Origin: Aridibaculum aurantiacum
GTDB taxonomy: Bacteria > Bacteroidota > Bacteroidia > Chitinophagales > Chitinophagaceae
Length of the DNA stretch: 64,000 bases
Assembly (NCBI RefSeq): GCF_017355875.1
Contig: NZ_JAFEWC010000001.1
Location: forward strand, 806,001-870,000
Reading direction: 5' to 3'
Below the pieces are notes generated by a model. The model was given only the letters and a program-made list of their open reading frames with translations. It had not been told where the DNA came from and made no database searches. Each line of letters opens with the position of its first letter. Position 1 is the first letter of the stretch. Below are positions 28,014 to 38,146 of this stretch, one piece after another. The translations under genes were made by a program, and so were the position numbers.

Positions 28014-29672
28014 ATGAACAAACTTTTGATGATGAAATTTTCTTTAGCTCAAGTTTTATTACTTGCTGGATTGATTGGTTCTAATGAAAGTGCTATGGCT
28101 CAATATCCACAGGTGCCGCAGCAAGTGCAGCGCACTACAGACTCCATGATGAAGGAGGCACAACGTAAGTCTGAAATAGCATGGGCAAAGGCTTTACCAA
28201 TCATAGAAGCCGATGCTAAAAATGGCAAACCTTTTATTCCCTGGGCAGCTCGTCCAACTGATCTGCCGCAGGCCGATATTCCTGCTTTTCCTGGTGCAGA
28301 AGGTGGTGGTGCTTATACCTTTGGTGGTCGCGGAGGAAAGGTATTAGTGGTAACTAATCTGAACGATGAAGGCGAAGGTAGTTTCCGCTGGGCTTGCGAG
28401 CAGGGCGGAGCAAGAATAGTTGTTTTCAATGTTGCAGGTATCATCAACCTAAAAAGCCCGCTTATCATTCGTGCACCTTACATAACTATTGCAGGTCAAA
28501 GTGCATCTGGTGATGGCGTATGTATAGCAGGTGAGTCTGTTTGGCTAAACACACACGATGTAATTGTAAGACATATGCGTTTCCGCCGCGGTAACACTGA
28601 TGTGGGCAGACGTGATGATGCTATAGGTGGTAATCCTATCGGCAACATTATGATTGATCACGTATCAGCCAGCTGGGGTGGCGATGAGAACATGAGTATG
28701 TACCGTCACATGTACAACGATAGTACAGGTAAAACAGAAGAGAAACTTGGCACTGTAAACATCACTATACAGAATTCAATTTTTGCAGAAGCGCTTGATA
28801 CATGGAACCACGCCTTTGGTAGTACACTGGGTGGAGAGAACTGCACCTTCATGCGCAATCTTTGGGCTAACAACACAGGCCGCAATCCATCTATTGGTTG
28901 GAACGGCATCTTCAACTTCGCCAACAATGTTGTCTTCAATTGGGTGCACCGCTCTGTAGATGGTGGTGACTACCGCGCACAATACAACATCATCAATAAC
29001 TACTTTAAACCAGGACCACTTACCCCTGTAAATACTCCTGTTGGTTACCGTTTTCTAAAACCTGAATCAGGAAGAAGTAAATTAAGCTACCGTACCTATG
29101 GTCGTGCTTATGTAAATGGTAACATCATGGAAGGCAACGATAAGGTAACTAAGAACAACTGGGATGGTGGTGTACAGGTAGAAGATCTTCCAAATGCTGG
29201 TGAGTATACAGATAAGATGAAAGTAGATAAACCGCTTCCAATGCCTAAGATCACTATTACGCCGGCTAAAGAAGCTTTTACTTATGTACTGGCCAATGCA
29301 GGTGCTACTCTTCCAAAGCGCGACGCAGTAGATGCAAGGATAACAGAACAAGTACGTACCGGGAACATCAATCCGCTGTCTAATGTAAAGCTGCCTGAAA
29401 CCAACTTCAAGCATCGTCGTTTGCCAATCGACTCTTACAAGCAAGGCATCATTACAGATGTAAGCCAGGTAGGTGGATATCCTGAATACAAGGGCACACC
29501 GTATAAAGACAGCGACAATGATGGTATGCCTGATGATTATGAAATAAAGAACGGACTAAACCCTCGCAATGCTGCCGATGCATCTGTTATCACAAGAGGT
29601 GGTTATTCTAATATTGAAGTGTATTTAAATACACTTGCATCACCGGTTCGTCCAACAACACGTAAAAAATAA
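28014..29672 (+). CDS. PL1-family pectate-lyase-like enzyme, copy 1
   Basis: 552 aa secreted protein (signal peptide to about SAMAQ); the start is the ATG after an in-frame TTG. A helical N-terminal linker (AWAKALPIIEADAKNGKPFIPWA) precedes a right-handed beta-helix: FPGAEGGGAYTFGGRGGKV, APYITIAGQSASGDGVCIAGE, VRHMRFRRG, DDAIGG and IDHVSASWGGDENMS. These match pectate-lyase-superfamily PL1. The C-terminal DSDNDGMPDDYEIKNGLNP is a thrombospondin-3/EF-like calcium loop. It likely cleaves homogalacturonan by calcium-dependent beta-elimination. It is very close to the gene at 36335. Confidence 0.88.
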   Translation: MNKLLMMKFSLAQVLLLAGLIGSNESAMAQYPQVPQQVQRTTDSMMKEAQRKSEIAWAKALPIIEADAKNGKPFIPWAARPTDLPQADIPAFPGAEGGGAYTFGGRGGKVLVVTNLNDEGEGSFRWACEQGGARIVVFNVAGIINLKSPLIIRAPYITIAGQSASGDGVCIAGESVWLNTHDVIVRHMRFRRGNTDVGRRDDAIGGNPIGNIMIDHVSASWGGDENMSMYRHMYNDSTGKTEEKLGTVNITIQNSIFAEALDTWNHAFGSTLGGENCTFMRNLWANNTGRNPSIGWNGIFNFANNVVFNWVHRSVDGGDYRAQYNIINNYFKPGPLTPVNTPVGYRFLKPESGRSKLSYRTYGRAYVNGNIMEGNDKVTKNNWDGGVQVEDLPNAGEYTDKMKVDKPLPMPKITITPAKEAFTYVLANAGATLPKRDAVDARITEQVRTGNINPLSNVKLPETNFKHRRLPIDSYKQGIITDVSQVGGYPEYKGTPYKDSDNDGMPDDYEIKNGLNPRNAADASVITRGGYSNIEVYLNTLASPVRPTTRKK

Positions 29673-30077
29673 TTCGTGTATTGTTGCTAAATTGATAATC
29701 AGAAATGCAGCATAAAATTGTTATTGCTGGTCATGCAGCAGAACAATTTGATCTAAGAATACACACCATACAAGAGATAGCAGGTTTCAGTATTTATAAA
29801 TGATGAAATAGGTAAACCAAACTAAGAAGAATAGCAAGAACACCGGGATCAAAGACTAATAAAAGCAGGCTTAGCTACAAACAACAACTTATAAGATTTT
29901 CTTTAGTCAGTTGTGGAGGCAAGCCTAAGGTTACAGAAGGGATGATAGAAAAAACTGCTTATAACTTTCTTGACATATCATACAACGATATCCATTACAT
30001 ATAAAACCAAAACAGGACATGTAAATTTCAACCATGTTTTCACCTAACTATTGTTCATCCATTAATCAAAACGCCAA
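29673..30077. other. Spacer before SusC 2
   Basis: 405 bases without a credible gene. A 32-codon frame from 29705 lacks family features and is not called. No good terminator or complete promoter motif was recognised. It is the likely promoter region for the second SusC/SusD unit. Confidence 0.5.
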
Positions 30078-33000
30078 ATGCAAAAGTTAATTACGAGAGG
30101 CTCACTCGTGCTGCTACTGCTTATTTTCAACTTCGTCCAGCTTTTTGCCCAGCAAAGAGTTGTAACAGGTACCATTGTAAACGACGAAACCAGGGAGCCA
30201 CTGGTTGGAGTTACAGTTGGTATCAAAGGTACTACCAGGAGTACAACCACTGTAGAAAATGGTAAGTATTCTATCATGGTTTCAGGAAACGAATCCGTTA
30301 TCAAATTCACTTATGTGGGTTTCCTTTACCAGGAAGTAACGGTAGGTTCAAGAAACGTGATTGATATTGCCCTGGTAAAAGAAAACAAACAACTAGATGA
30401 TGTAGTTGTAATCGGGTATGGTAGTCAAAAGCGCATCCAGAATAATGGAGCTATTGCTACCATCAAGGCAGCTGAAATAGAAGATATTCCAGCGCCAAAC
30501 ATTGCCGGTGCATTAAGGGGCCGGATTGCTGGCTTAGGCGTTAACACCGCTTCTGGTCGTCCTGGTGCAGGCATCACATTAAATGTGCGAAATTCTACAA
30601 GATCAGAAACTGCTGCAACGGTTGGTGCTACTGATGAACCGCTATATGTTATTGATGGTATCATTGTACAGAGGCAGGAGTTTGACAACCTTGATCCGTC
30701 AATGGTAGAAGACCTTACTGTTTTAAAAGATGCTTCTGCAGCGATATATGGTGCGGCAGGTGCCAAAGGTGTTATACTAGTAACAACCAAGAGGGGTAAG
30801 GCTGGCAAACCACGTTTAAGTTATAATGGTTACGTAGGCCATACTGATGCAACAAGAAAACCAGATATGTTATCTGCTTACGAACATGCCGTGTTATTGA
30901 ACGACGGTTATCGTATCGGAAATGCTCCTGCTAATCTTTTCTTCAGCCCTGCTGATCTTGAATATATAAAAGGCCTTAACTACAAAACCTGGTTCGAGGA
31001 ACTGTGGCAGGCTTCCACTACTCAAAGACATAACCTAAGTGTGTCTGGTGGCAGTGACAGGATTACCTTCTTTGTTGGTGGTGCTTATCAAAATGAAAAT
31101 GGTAACTATGCCGGACAAAAGCAGGACAAGTATACTTTCCGCAGCGGTGTTAATACAACCATTACACCGGCACTAAAGGCAGATATCAGTTTTAACGTAG
31201 ACTCTCGTATCAGAACCAGCCAAAACAGTTTAGCCGACGACCGTGACCAGGGTTTCCTTGAAAGCATTATACAAACACCAGGATGGGTACCGGTTAGCAT
31301 AGACGGCATGCCGGTTAGCTTCAATGGTGCAAGCACACATCCATTGGGATCAATTGGTTCTGGTTTTTACAGCAACAGCAAGTCAAGATCATATAGAATT
31401 AACTCTAGTCTTACTTACCAGCCTACCGGGTTTTTAAAAGGCTTTACTGCAAGAGTGCAATTCTCTCAAACAGCCGGCAATACAAACAGTGCTGAATATC
31501 GTCCTAATTACCGGGTATATAACTTCCAGAGAATGGGTAACAATAACCAGTTATACTCAAACAAGTTAGATACTGTTAGGCCTTATTTTGATGCTGTAGC
31601 TCCTGCTAACGTACACTATACACCAAGGTTAGGAGAGAATACTGGCTACCAGGGCTTCCTGACTTTACAATATGATAAAACACTAGGCAAGCATATTTTT
31701 GGAGCTATCGTAGGAGCAGAACAAACTGTGTCACGCTCCGAGGATATGGGCGTTAGGTGGATCAACCAGCAATTGGTTGGTATAGATGATTATTGGGCTT
31801 TTGATCAATCAGTAATATCAATCACAAACCGTGGTATAAGCGAGTCAAGAAAACGTTCTGGCTTTGCGCGTATGAACTACAACTTCGACAATAAGTATTT
31901 TATTGATGGAGTAACACGTTTAGATGCTTCTTCCAATTTTGCCGCAGGTAAAGTTTGGGGTGTATTTCCAAGCGTAGGATTGGGTTGGGTAGTCAGCAGG
32001 GAGAAATTCTTTAAGAATAACATTCCGCAGGTTAATTACCTTAAACTCCGTGTGAACTATGGTTTGACCGGGGATGATAGGATTGAGCCATTACTTTGGA
32101 AAGAAAGATATAGAGTTGATCTTTCTGGATACCTGTACAACGAATCTATGCAAGCTGGTTTGAACCCGGTAAGAATACCAAATCCGAATCTTACATGGGA
32201 AAAGAAGAGGACTCTGAACTTTGGTATTGACATGACTATGTTCAACAATAAGCTTAACATAGGCGTGGACTTCTTCCAGAACTATATATACGATGCATTT
32301 GATAAAGGAAACGACCAGAACTTCCCAATGTTCGCAGGTTTTGCAGCACCTATTATCAACTACCAGGAAAGGCATGCATGGGGATCTGAATTTACCATAG
32401 GTTATAGATCAAGGGTAGGCAAAGACTTAAACATTAATACAAGTATCAACTTTGGTTTTGCAAATTCTGTTACTGATAGAATGTTTTACAACAGGTTTCA
32501 ACTATTTGAAAACTCACCACCAGACTGGCAAGTGCAAATGGGAACAGATCCAAGGAAATATAATAGCTCAAACTTCGGCTTGAAAACTTTGGGAATGTTC
32601 AGAACACAGGATGAAGTGGATGCTTTCTTAGCACAATATCCAAATTATACAATCGACGGAAAAGTGCCTCAGCCAGGTTGGTTATACTTTGAAGATACCA
32701 ACGGTGATGGTAGGATAACCGAGAGAGATATGGTAGCAATGTTTGACAGAACAGATCCATGGTTTAGTAGCGGTATCAACATAGGTATAGCTTACAAATC
32801 TCTCAGTTTGAGTACCAACTTAGTTGCAAGGTTTGGCGGTAAACAGTTTTATGGTTCAAAAGATAGAGAGCGCCCAGAGCCTACACAGAATGTTCCTGGT
32901 TTCTGGAGAGATCGTTGGACACCGGAAAATCCAGGTGGTAAATTCCCTCGTCATGACGATGCCTCAATTGTAAGACAATGGAATTCTGATTTCTGGGCTT

Positions 33001-33221
33001 TTGATGCCACAACCATCAGGGTTAACAACATGACTTTGAGTTACCGTATACCAACAAGTATTTTAAACAGGTTTGGATTTTCAGATGCCAGGATTTTGGC
33101 AACAGGTAATAACCTTTGGATAATTAAAAGTCCTCTGAAATTAAGGGACCCTTACAGCAATTCGATTCTCGATTACCCAACTTTAAGAACCATCTCTCTC
33201 GGGCTTAGTTTGGGACTGTAA
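30078..33221 (+). CDS. SusC/RagA TonB-linked outer-membrane transporter 2
   Basis: 1047 aa. Signal peptide (LVLLLLIFNFVQLFAQ), CarboxypepD_reg-like domain, TonB-box-like DDVVVIGYG, plug (KDASAAIYGAAGAKGVILVTTK) and beta-barrel. It shares the SusC pattern with the protein at 22517 but differs throughout, so it is not a recent duplicate. It pairs with the SusD that starts 24 bases later. It probably imports a different pectic fragment from pair 1 (inference). Confidence 0.96.
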   Translation: MQKLITRGSLVLLLLIFNFVQLFAQQRVVTGTIVNDETREPLVGVTVGIKGTTRSTTTVENGKYSIMVSGNESVIKFTYVGFLYQEVTVGSRNVIDIALVKENKQLDDVVVIGYGSQKRIQNNGAIATIKAAEIEDIPAPNIAGALRGRIAGLGVNTASGRPGAGITLNVRNSTRSETAATVGATDEPLYVIDGIIVQRQEFDNLDPSMVEDLTVLKDASAAIYGAAGAKGVILVTTKRGKAGKPRLSYNGYVGHTDATRKPDMLSAYEHAVLLNDGYRIGNAPANLFFSPADLEYIKGLNYKTWFEELWQASTTQRHNLSVSGGSDRITFFVGGAYQNENGNYAGQKQDKYTFRSGVNTTITPALKADISFNVDSRIRTSQNSLADDRDQGFLESIIQTPGWVPVSIDGMPVSFNGASTHPLGSIGSGFYSNSKSRSYRINSSLTYQPTGFLKGFTARVQFSQTAGNTNSAEYRPNYRVYNFQRMGNNNQLYSNKLDTVRPYFDAVAPANVHYTPRLGENTGYQGFLTLQYDKTLGKHIFGAIVGAEQTVSRSEDMGVRWINQQLVGIDDYWAFDQSVISITNRGISESRKRSGFARMNYNFDNKYFIDGVTRLDASSNFAAGKVWGVFPSVGLGWVVSREKFFKNNIPQVNYLKLRVNYGLTGDDRIEPLLWKERYRVDLSGYLYNESMQAGLNPVRIPNPNLTWEKKRTLNFGIDMTMFNNKLNIGVDFFQNYIYDAFDKGNDQNFPMFAGFAAPIINYQERHAWGSEFTIGYRSRVGKDLNINTSINFGFANSVTDRMFYNRFQLFENSPPDWQVQMGTDPRKYNSSNFGLKTLGMFRTQDEVDAFLAQYPNYTIDGKVPQPGWLYFEDTNGDGRITERDMVAMFDRTDPWFSSGINIGIAYKSLSLSTNLVARFGGKQFYGSKDRERPEPTQNVPGFWRDRWTPENPGGKFPRHDDASIVRQWNSDFWAFDATTIRVNNMTLSYRIPTSILNRFGFSDARILATGNNLWIIKSPLKLRDPYSNSILDYPTLRTISLGLSLGL

Positions 33222-33245
33222 AAATCACCACTTAAAAACTTAGAA

Positions 33246-35108
33246 ATGAAAAAGAATCTATATAAACTAACGTTTGCGGCCACTTTTCTTGCAGTCACTT
33301 TTATCTCTGGATGTAGAAAACAAGATAGTTTTTTTGAAATAAGAGACAGGGGTGGATTAGATGCGGCAATCTGGGATAATGAAGGCGCTATCCAGTTCTC
33401 CCTGAACAAAGCGTACGATGTTATATTCCCTGATTTTTATTACCAATACACAGCCAATAACTATGGCATACACATGGCCAGTGATGAAAACTATTACTCT
33501 GCTACAGATGGTAACGCCCGCCGTGCATTAGGCCTGCAGGGTACACTTGTAGCCAATGATGTACGCCTTGTTGCTTCCAAATACCAGGGAGCAACCAGGG
33601 GCGATAACTCTTACTTTGATGTTGCCAGGTGTAATGTGGCTATTGCTAATATCCCCAACAGTAAAGTGTTGTCAGATGATGTAAAAAACAGGTTCTTAGG
33701 CCAGTTTTATGCCTTACGTGCAATGATATACCTGGAACTTACCAAGGCTTACGGTGGTATGCCATTGGTGCTGGAGCCACAAAATCCAGACAATCTTACA
33801 TTGGCAGGTAGAGCTAAAGCAAGGGAAATGTTTGCTCAAATAGTAAAAGACCTGGACTCTTCTATGAATAAATTAAGAGGAGTAAGATGGGTTGATGCTA
33901 CCGAGAGAGGCAAGATCTCAAGGGCAGCCGCGGCTGGCTTAAAAGCCAGGGCATTATTGTACTGGGCAAGCCCACAATTCAATCCTAATAAAGCTCACGA
34001 AAGATGGGTAGAAGCACATAAAGCTGCAAAAGAGGCTTATGAGATTTGTGTAGCCGAAGGGCACCAATTAATGACGAAATACGAAGATATTTTCAGGGTA
34101 GAGGGTCCGGGTAATAGAGAGGCTATTATGGTAAAATCATACTCTGATAAAATTGCCAAACGCAATCATGGGGTAGAGGCACGTAGCCGTCCTTCTTCTG
34201 AAAATGGCCAACCTAGTGATGTATACTATCCTTCTACCAGGATGATAGATGCATATACAATGATTGATGGAAGACCTATTACCAACAATCCTAACTATGA
34301 TCCAATGTTGTTCTGGAAAGATCGTGATCCACGTTTTGAAGCAACCATTGCATATAATGGTAGTAACTGGAAGTTGAGCGGTAATACAAACAGGAAACAG
34401 TGGACGTATAATAATGCAATTGGTTCAAATGGTATCAATGAAAGCAATAACAGGGGCTTTTATGTAAAACGTTTTTCAAGTCCTGATCTGCCGTTTGCTT
34501 CTGTGCGCGTAGCTAATGATTTTGGTGGTAGCGGCATGGATTGGATAGAAATGAGGTTTGCCGAGATCATGTTGATGTATGCAGAAACAGCCAATGAAGT
34601 AAATGATATTGCCCTGGCAAAATCATTGGTTCGTGACATAAGAAAACGTGCGGGTATTATTGCAGGTTCCATGGACTATGGCCTTGCTTTAGCTAACAGC
34701 CAGGATGCAATGAGAGACCTGATCATGAATGAAAGAATGGTTGAATTTGCATTTGAAGGAAAAAGACCTGATGACCTGAGAAGAACAAGAAGAATGCATA
34801 CATTATCGGGAACATTGCAGGCAATGACTTTTGCGACAAGGAGTAATGCTTTAAAAGACTTTTTAGAAAGAGTTATAGACCCAGTTAATGGAACACGCTA
34901 CAGGGAAACATTAAACCTGAATAACAAGGATACATTAACTAAGTATTTTGTTTATCCTTATCCATTGATAACTCCTGCCAATAACACCTCATTTAGCGTA
35001 CCTGAACACTATTATTTCTTTGGATTATCTAACCAGTTCATGAATTCTACTCCATTGCTTGAGCAGACAATTGGATGGGAAGGTGGAACTTTCGACCCAC
35101 TGAATTAA
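33246..35108 (+). CDS. SusD/RagB surface glycan-binding lipoprotein 2
   Basis: 620 aa lipoprotein, lipobox ISGC then RKQDSFFEIRDRGG. SusD signatures: FLGQFYALRAMIYLELTKAYGGMPLV, AGLKARALLYWASPQF and MVEFAFEGKRPDDLRR. Partner of SusC 2. The next lipoprotein begins 44 bases after its stop. Confidence 0.95.
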   Translation: MKKNLYKLTFAATFLAVTFISGCRKQDSFFEIRDRGGLDAAIWDNEGAIQFSLNKAYDVIFPDFYYQYTANNYGIHMASDENYYSATDGNARRALGLQGTLVANDVRLVASKYQGATRGDNSYFDVARCNVAIANIPNSKVLSDDVKNRFLGQFYALRAMIYLELTKAYGGMPLVLEPQNPDNLTLAGRAKAREMFAQIVKDLDSSMNKLRGVRWVDATERGKISRAAAAGLKARALLYWASPQFNPNKAHERWVEAHKAAKEAYEICVAEGHQLMTKYEDIFRVEGPGNREAIMVKSYSDKIAKRNHGVEARSRPSSENGQPSDVYYPSTRMIDAYTMIDGRPITNNPNYDPMLFWKDRDPRFEATIAYNGSNWKLSGNTNRKQWTYNNAIGSNGINESNNRGFYVKRFSSPDLPFASVRVANDFGGSGMDWIEMRFAEIMLMYAETANEVNDIALAKSLVRDIRKRAGIIAGSMDYGLALANSQDAMRDLIMNERMVEFAFEGKRPDDLRRTRRMHTLSGTLQAMTFATRSNALKDFLERVIDPVNGTRYRETLNLNNKDTLTKYFVYPYPLITPANNTSFSVPEHYYFFGLSNQFMNSTPLLEQTIGWEGGTFDPLN

Positions 35109-35152
35109 ATGTTAGCCAACGAAAATTAATAAACAATATTAAATATAGTGTG

Positions 35153-36079
35153 ATGAAAAATATTAAGTTATTAGGAGCATCAATAGTCTTGCTATTAGCT
35201 TTGGCAGGATGTAAAAAGGAATCCCAGAACATCTTCAACATGTTTGATGTTCAGCTTACGCTGCATCAGAATCACCCTTTTAGCACGGGTGAATATAAAG
35301 AGGTAAATGATGGTGATAGTGTATACATTGATTTTACAATTACATCACCAACAAAAGATATGTACCAGGTAGCTGTACTTAAAGCTGGCAGCGGTACTCC
35401 TTTTTTAAGAATACCTCTAGGACCTACTGAGCGGAGAACTTATTCAGGAGTGGTGAAATTAGCGGCAAATGAAAATGCCGGGGCTACTTCGTACAGGATC
35501 TGGGCTTACGATAAAGATGGCGTGTATCTTGGTGACGGCTATAAGCTGATCACAATTTATGTACGTCCTAATTTTACTCATTTAGCCAACAGGAACATTT
35601 ATTATCCTGATAGTGCTAACAAATCAACCGCTAATTATTTCTCTCTTTCAAAAGGAATTAGTTACAACTATGCCAGTGCACAGGCTAACTCTGGTGATAT
35701 TGATTTAGCCATTTATCAAAAACCATTAGCAGCACCAGCATCAGGGTTCACCACTCATATTTATTCTTTGAGTGCAACTCCACTGCCTTACATAGTTGAT
35801 AATATTAGTTCCTTTACAAAAAGAGAAACTCTTTTTTCAGCACCTGTAAATAACCATGCTGCTACTTTCAATAACACGCTTACAACCGGCAGTAAAATAG
35901 AAACAGAAGCAAGAAGGAGAACGATCAATTTGAAATCCATAACTGCAAATATTCCTGCAGGTAATGTTGTTTATTTCCGCACGCCTGAAGGAAAATATGG
36001 AGCCTTGTTGTTCAATACAATTACAACAAATTATTCTGGTGCGCCATTCGTAAATGTTAGCGTGAAATATCAGCACTAA
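35153..36079 (+). CDS. Outer-membrane lipoprotein, putative surface glycan-binding protein
   Basis: 308 aa. The ATG at 35153 precedes a clear lipoprotein signal (LGASIVLLLALAGC then KKESQN). The mature part is beta-rich (Ig-like, e.g. DGDSVYIDFTITSPTKDMYQVAVLK) with no recognised catalytic motif. Its place directly after SusC/SusD 2 is the usual slot of SusE/SusF-type surface glycan-binding proteins, so that role is inferred. I do not recognise the family. A strong hairpin follows 77 bases after the stop. Confidence 0.78.
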   Translation: MKNIKLLGASIVLLLALAGCKKESQNIFNMFDVQLTLHQNHPFSTGEYKEVNDGDSVYIDFTITSPTKDMYQVAVLKAGSGTPFLRIPLGPTERRTYSGVVKLAANENAGATSYRIWAYDKDGVYLGDGYKLITIYVRPNFTHLANRNIYYPDSANKSTANYFSLSKGISYNYASAQANSGDIDLAIYQKPLAAPASGFTTHIYSLSATPLPYIVDNISSFTKRETLFSAPVNNHAATFNNTLTTGSKIETEARRRTINLKSITANIPAGNVVYFRTPEGKYGALLFNTITTNYSGAPFVNVSVKYQH

Positions 36080-36156
36080 GAAGATTAATTAAGTTTTTAA
36101 ACAAATTGACACAGTCATAGTAATGGCTCTAAAATAATCTTTCAGAGAAATCAAAG

Positions 36157-36197
36157 TCTACGATGAACCAGTAAAACCTGGCTCATCGTAGATTTTA
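36157..36197 (+). terminator. Terminator after the SusC/SusD 2 lipoprotein unit
   Basis: A 15-bp stem TCTACGATGAACCAG / CTGGCTCATCGTAGA (36157-36171 with 36178-36192) with one mismatch and a 6-base loop, followed by TTTTAAATT. It would separate the SusC/SusD 2 unit from the following PL1 pair. Confidence 0.75.
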
Positions 36198-36334
36198 AAT
36201 TGAATTACATTAACCGGTTTGAAGAAGGTTTCCTGCAAAAGGTAATAAGCGAAAAAACAAGAATCAATTTCCTCACTGAAGCGAACAGCACATGTTAGCA
36301 GTTCAGAGTATTTAAAGAAAACGGGAAGTACCTT

Positions 36335-38020
36335 ATGATGAAGATTTTTATAAAAGTATCCGCGTTTGCGTTTCTACTTAATGTAGTGCAGCCGGCTTCG
36401 GCCCAGTATCCGCGTGTTCCACCAGAGCTTGGGATAGCAGGTCATAAAATGATGGATGAAGCCAGGCGCAAGTCCGATTCTGCATGGGCAAAGGCTTTAC
36501 CTATCATAGAAGCAGAGGCCAAAAGCGGTAGACCTTTTATTCCCTGGGCTGCTCGTCCAGACGATCTTCCACAGGCAAGCATCCTTGCTTTCCCTGGTGC
36601 AGAAGGTGGTGGAGCATATAGCTTTGGCGGCCGTGGTGGAAAAGTGATTGTAGTAACCAATTTGAACGATGAAGGAGTAGGTAGTTTTCGTTGGGCTTGC
36701 GAACAGGGTGGTGCCAGGATAGTAGTATTCAATGTTGCTGGTATCATCAACCTGAAAAGTCCTGTGATTATCCGTGCTCCCTATATCACTATTGCCGGTC
36801 AGTCAGCTCCTGGCGACGGCGTTTGTATTGCCGGAGAATCTGTTTGGATAAACACGCATGATGTTGTGGTACGCCACATGCGTTTCCGTAGGGGCAATAC
36901 CAATGTAGCGCGTCGTGATGATGCCATAGGCGGTAATCCTGTTGGAAATATCATGATCGATCACGTATCTGCCAGCTGGGGTGGCGATGAAAACATGAGC
37001 ATGTACCGTCACATGTACAATGATAGTACAGGTGCAAAAGAAACTAAGCTGGGTACTGTAAATATCACTATTCAAAACTCCATTTTTGCTGAAGCACTTG
37101 ATACATGGAACCATGCGTTTGGAAGCACATTGGGTGGAGAGAATGCGACCTTTATGCGCAACCTCTGGGCTAACAACACAGGCCGTAATCCATCTATTGG
37201 TTGGAACGGTATCTTCAACTTTGCAAACAATGTTGTTTATAACTGGGTACATCGTTCCGTAGATGGAGGTGATTACCGTGCAGCTTACAACATCATTAAT
37301 AACTACTTTAAACCAGGTCCTCTTACTCCTAAAAATTCGCCGGTAGGTTATCGCTTATTGAAACCTGAATCGGGCAGAAGCAAGCTGAGCTATCGTACCT
37401 ATGGCCGTGCATATGTGAATGGCAACATCATGGAAGGTAACGATCGTGTTACTAAAAATAATTGGGATGGTGGCGTACAGGTAGAAGACGAACCTAATGC
37501 AGGTGAATACACGGCTAAGATGAAGGTGGACAAACCTTTGCCTATGCCTGCTATTACTATTGTTCCTGCCAAAGAAGCTTTTACCACAGTGATAGCTAAT
37601 GCCGGTGCTACATTACCTAAAAGAGATGCGGTAGATGAGCGTATAACAGAGCAGGTAAGAACAGGGAAGGTAAATTATCTTCCTAATGTAAAATTGCCTG
37701 ATACGCAGTTTGAACATCGTCGCTTGCCGAAAGATTCTTACAAACAGGGTATCATAACTGATATTAGCCAGGTAGGTGGTTATCCTGAATACAAAGGCAC
37801 GCCGTACAAAGACAGCGACAACGATGGTATGCCTGATGATTATGAAATAAAAAATGGTCTTAACCCTCGCAATGCTGCCGATGCATCATTGATCACAAAA
37901 GGGGGTTATGCTAACATAGAAGTTTACCTGAATTCGCTTGAAGCAAAAGCAGGCACTCAACGGTTGGCTACAAAAGAAGCAGCCGGAAAGAAAGCTTCAA
38001 GCGCAAGATCTGTTAAATAA
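36335..38020 (+). CDS. PL1-family pectate-lyase-like enzyme, copy 2
   Basis: 561 aa; signal peptide to about ASAQ. The architecture is the same as at 28014: helical linker, beta-helix (GAEGGGAYSFGGRGGK, AGQSAPGDGVCIAGESVW, VRHMRFRRGNTNVARRDDAIGG) and calcium-loop C-terminus DSDNDGMPDDYE. It is near-identical to copy 1 over long blocks, which points to gene duplication. The C-terminus has an extra basic tail of ~15 residues ending SARSVK. An ATG one codon later (36338) is an alternative start. Confidence 0.88.
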   Translation: MMKIFIKVSAFAFLLNVVQPASAQYPRVPPELGIAGHKMMDEARRKSDSAWAKALPIIEAEAKSGRPFIPWAARPDDLPQASILAFPGAEGGGAYSFGGRGGKVIVVTNLNDEGVGSFRWACEQGGARIVVFNVAGIINLKSPVIIRAPYITIAGQSAPGDGVCIAGESVWINTHDVVVRHMRFRRGNTNVARRDDAIGGNPVGNIMIDHVSASWGGDENMSMYRHMYNDSTGAKETKLGTVNITIQNSIFAEALDTWNHAFGSTLGGENATFMRNLWANNTGRNPSIGWNGIFNFANNVVYNWVHRSVDGGDYRAAYNIINNYFKPGPLTPKNSPVGYRLLKPESGRSKLSYRTYGRAYVNGNIMEGNDRVTKNNWDGGVQVEDEPNAGEYTAKMKVDKPLPMPAITIVPAKEAFTTVIANAGATLPKRDAVDERITEQVRTGKVNYLPNVKLPDTQFEHRRLPKDSYKQGIITDISQVGGYPEYKGTPYKDSDNDGMPDDYEIKNGLNPRNAADASLITKGGYANIEVYLNSLEAKAGTQRLATKEAAGKKASSARSVK

Positions 38021-38081
38021 GTTAGAGGCTACCCGGTTTGGGCTACTTTGCATAAGCGCCTCATGGTGCACAACGATAATG

Positions 38082-38125
38082 TACAAGTGTGCGACGCAAG
38101 TAAAGCTGATAAGAGAACAGCTGTG
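38082..38125 (+). repeat. Dispersed GTGCGAC element, copy 3 (short form)
   Basis: TACAAGTGTGCGACGCAAGT followed by AAAGCTGATAAG in the spacer between two PL1 genes, 22 bases before the ATG at 38147. The core ACAAGTGTGCGACGCAA is identical to the other copies; the right half is diverged. Confidence 0.7.
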
Positions 38126-38146
38126 TGGCTACAAAAAAATTTTAGC

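Noticed and set aside
29705-29803. 32-codon frame in the spacer before SusC 2
   Set aside because: No signal peptide, motif or conservation evidence; length is within chance for AT-rich spacer DNA.
38048-38146. Extended N-terminus for PL1 copy 3
   Set aside because: The extra 33 residues come from spacer and repeat DNA; the ATG at 38147 precedes a clean signal peptide.
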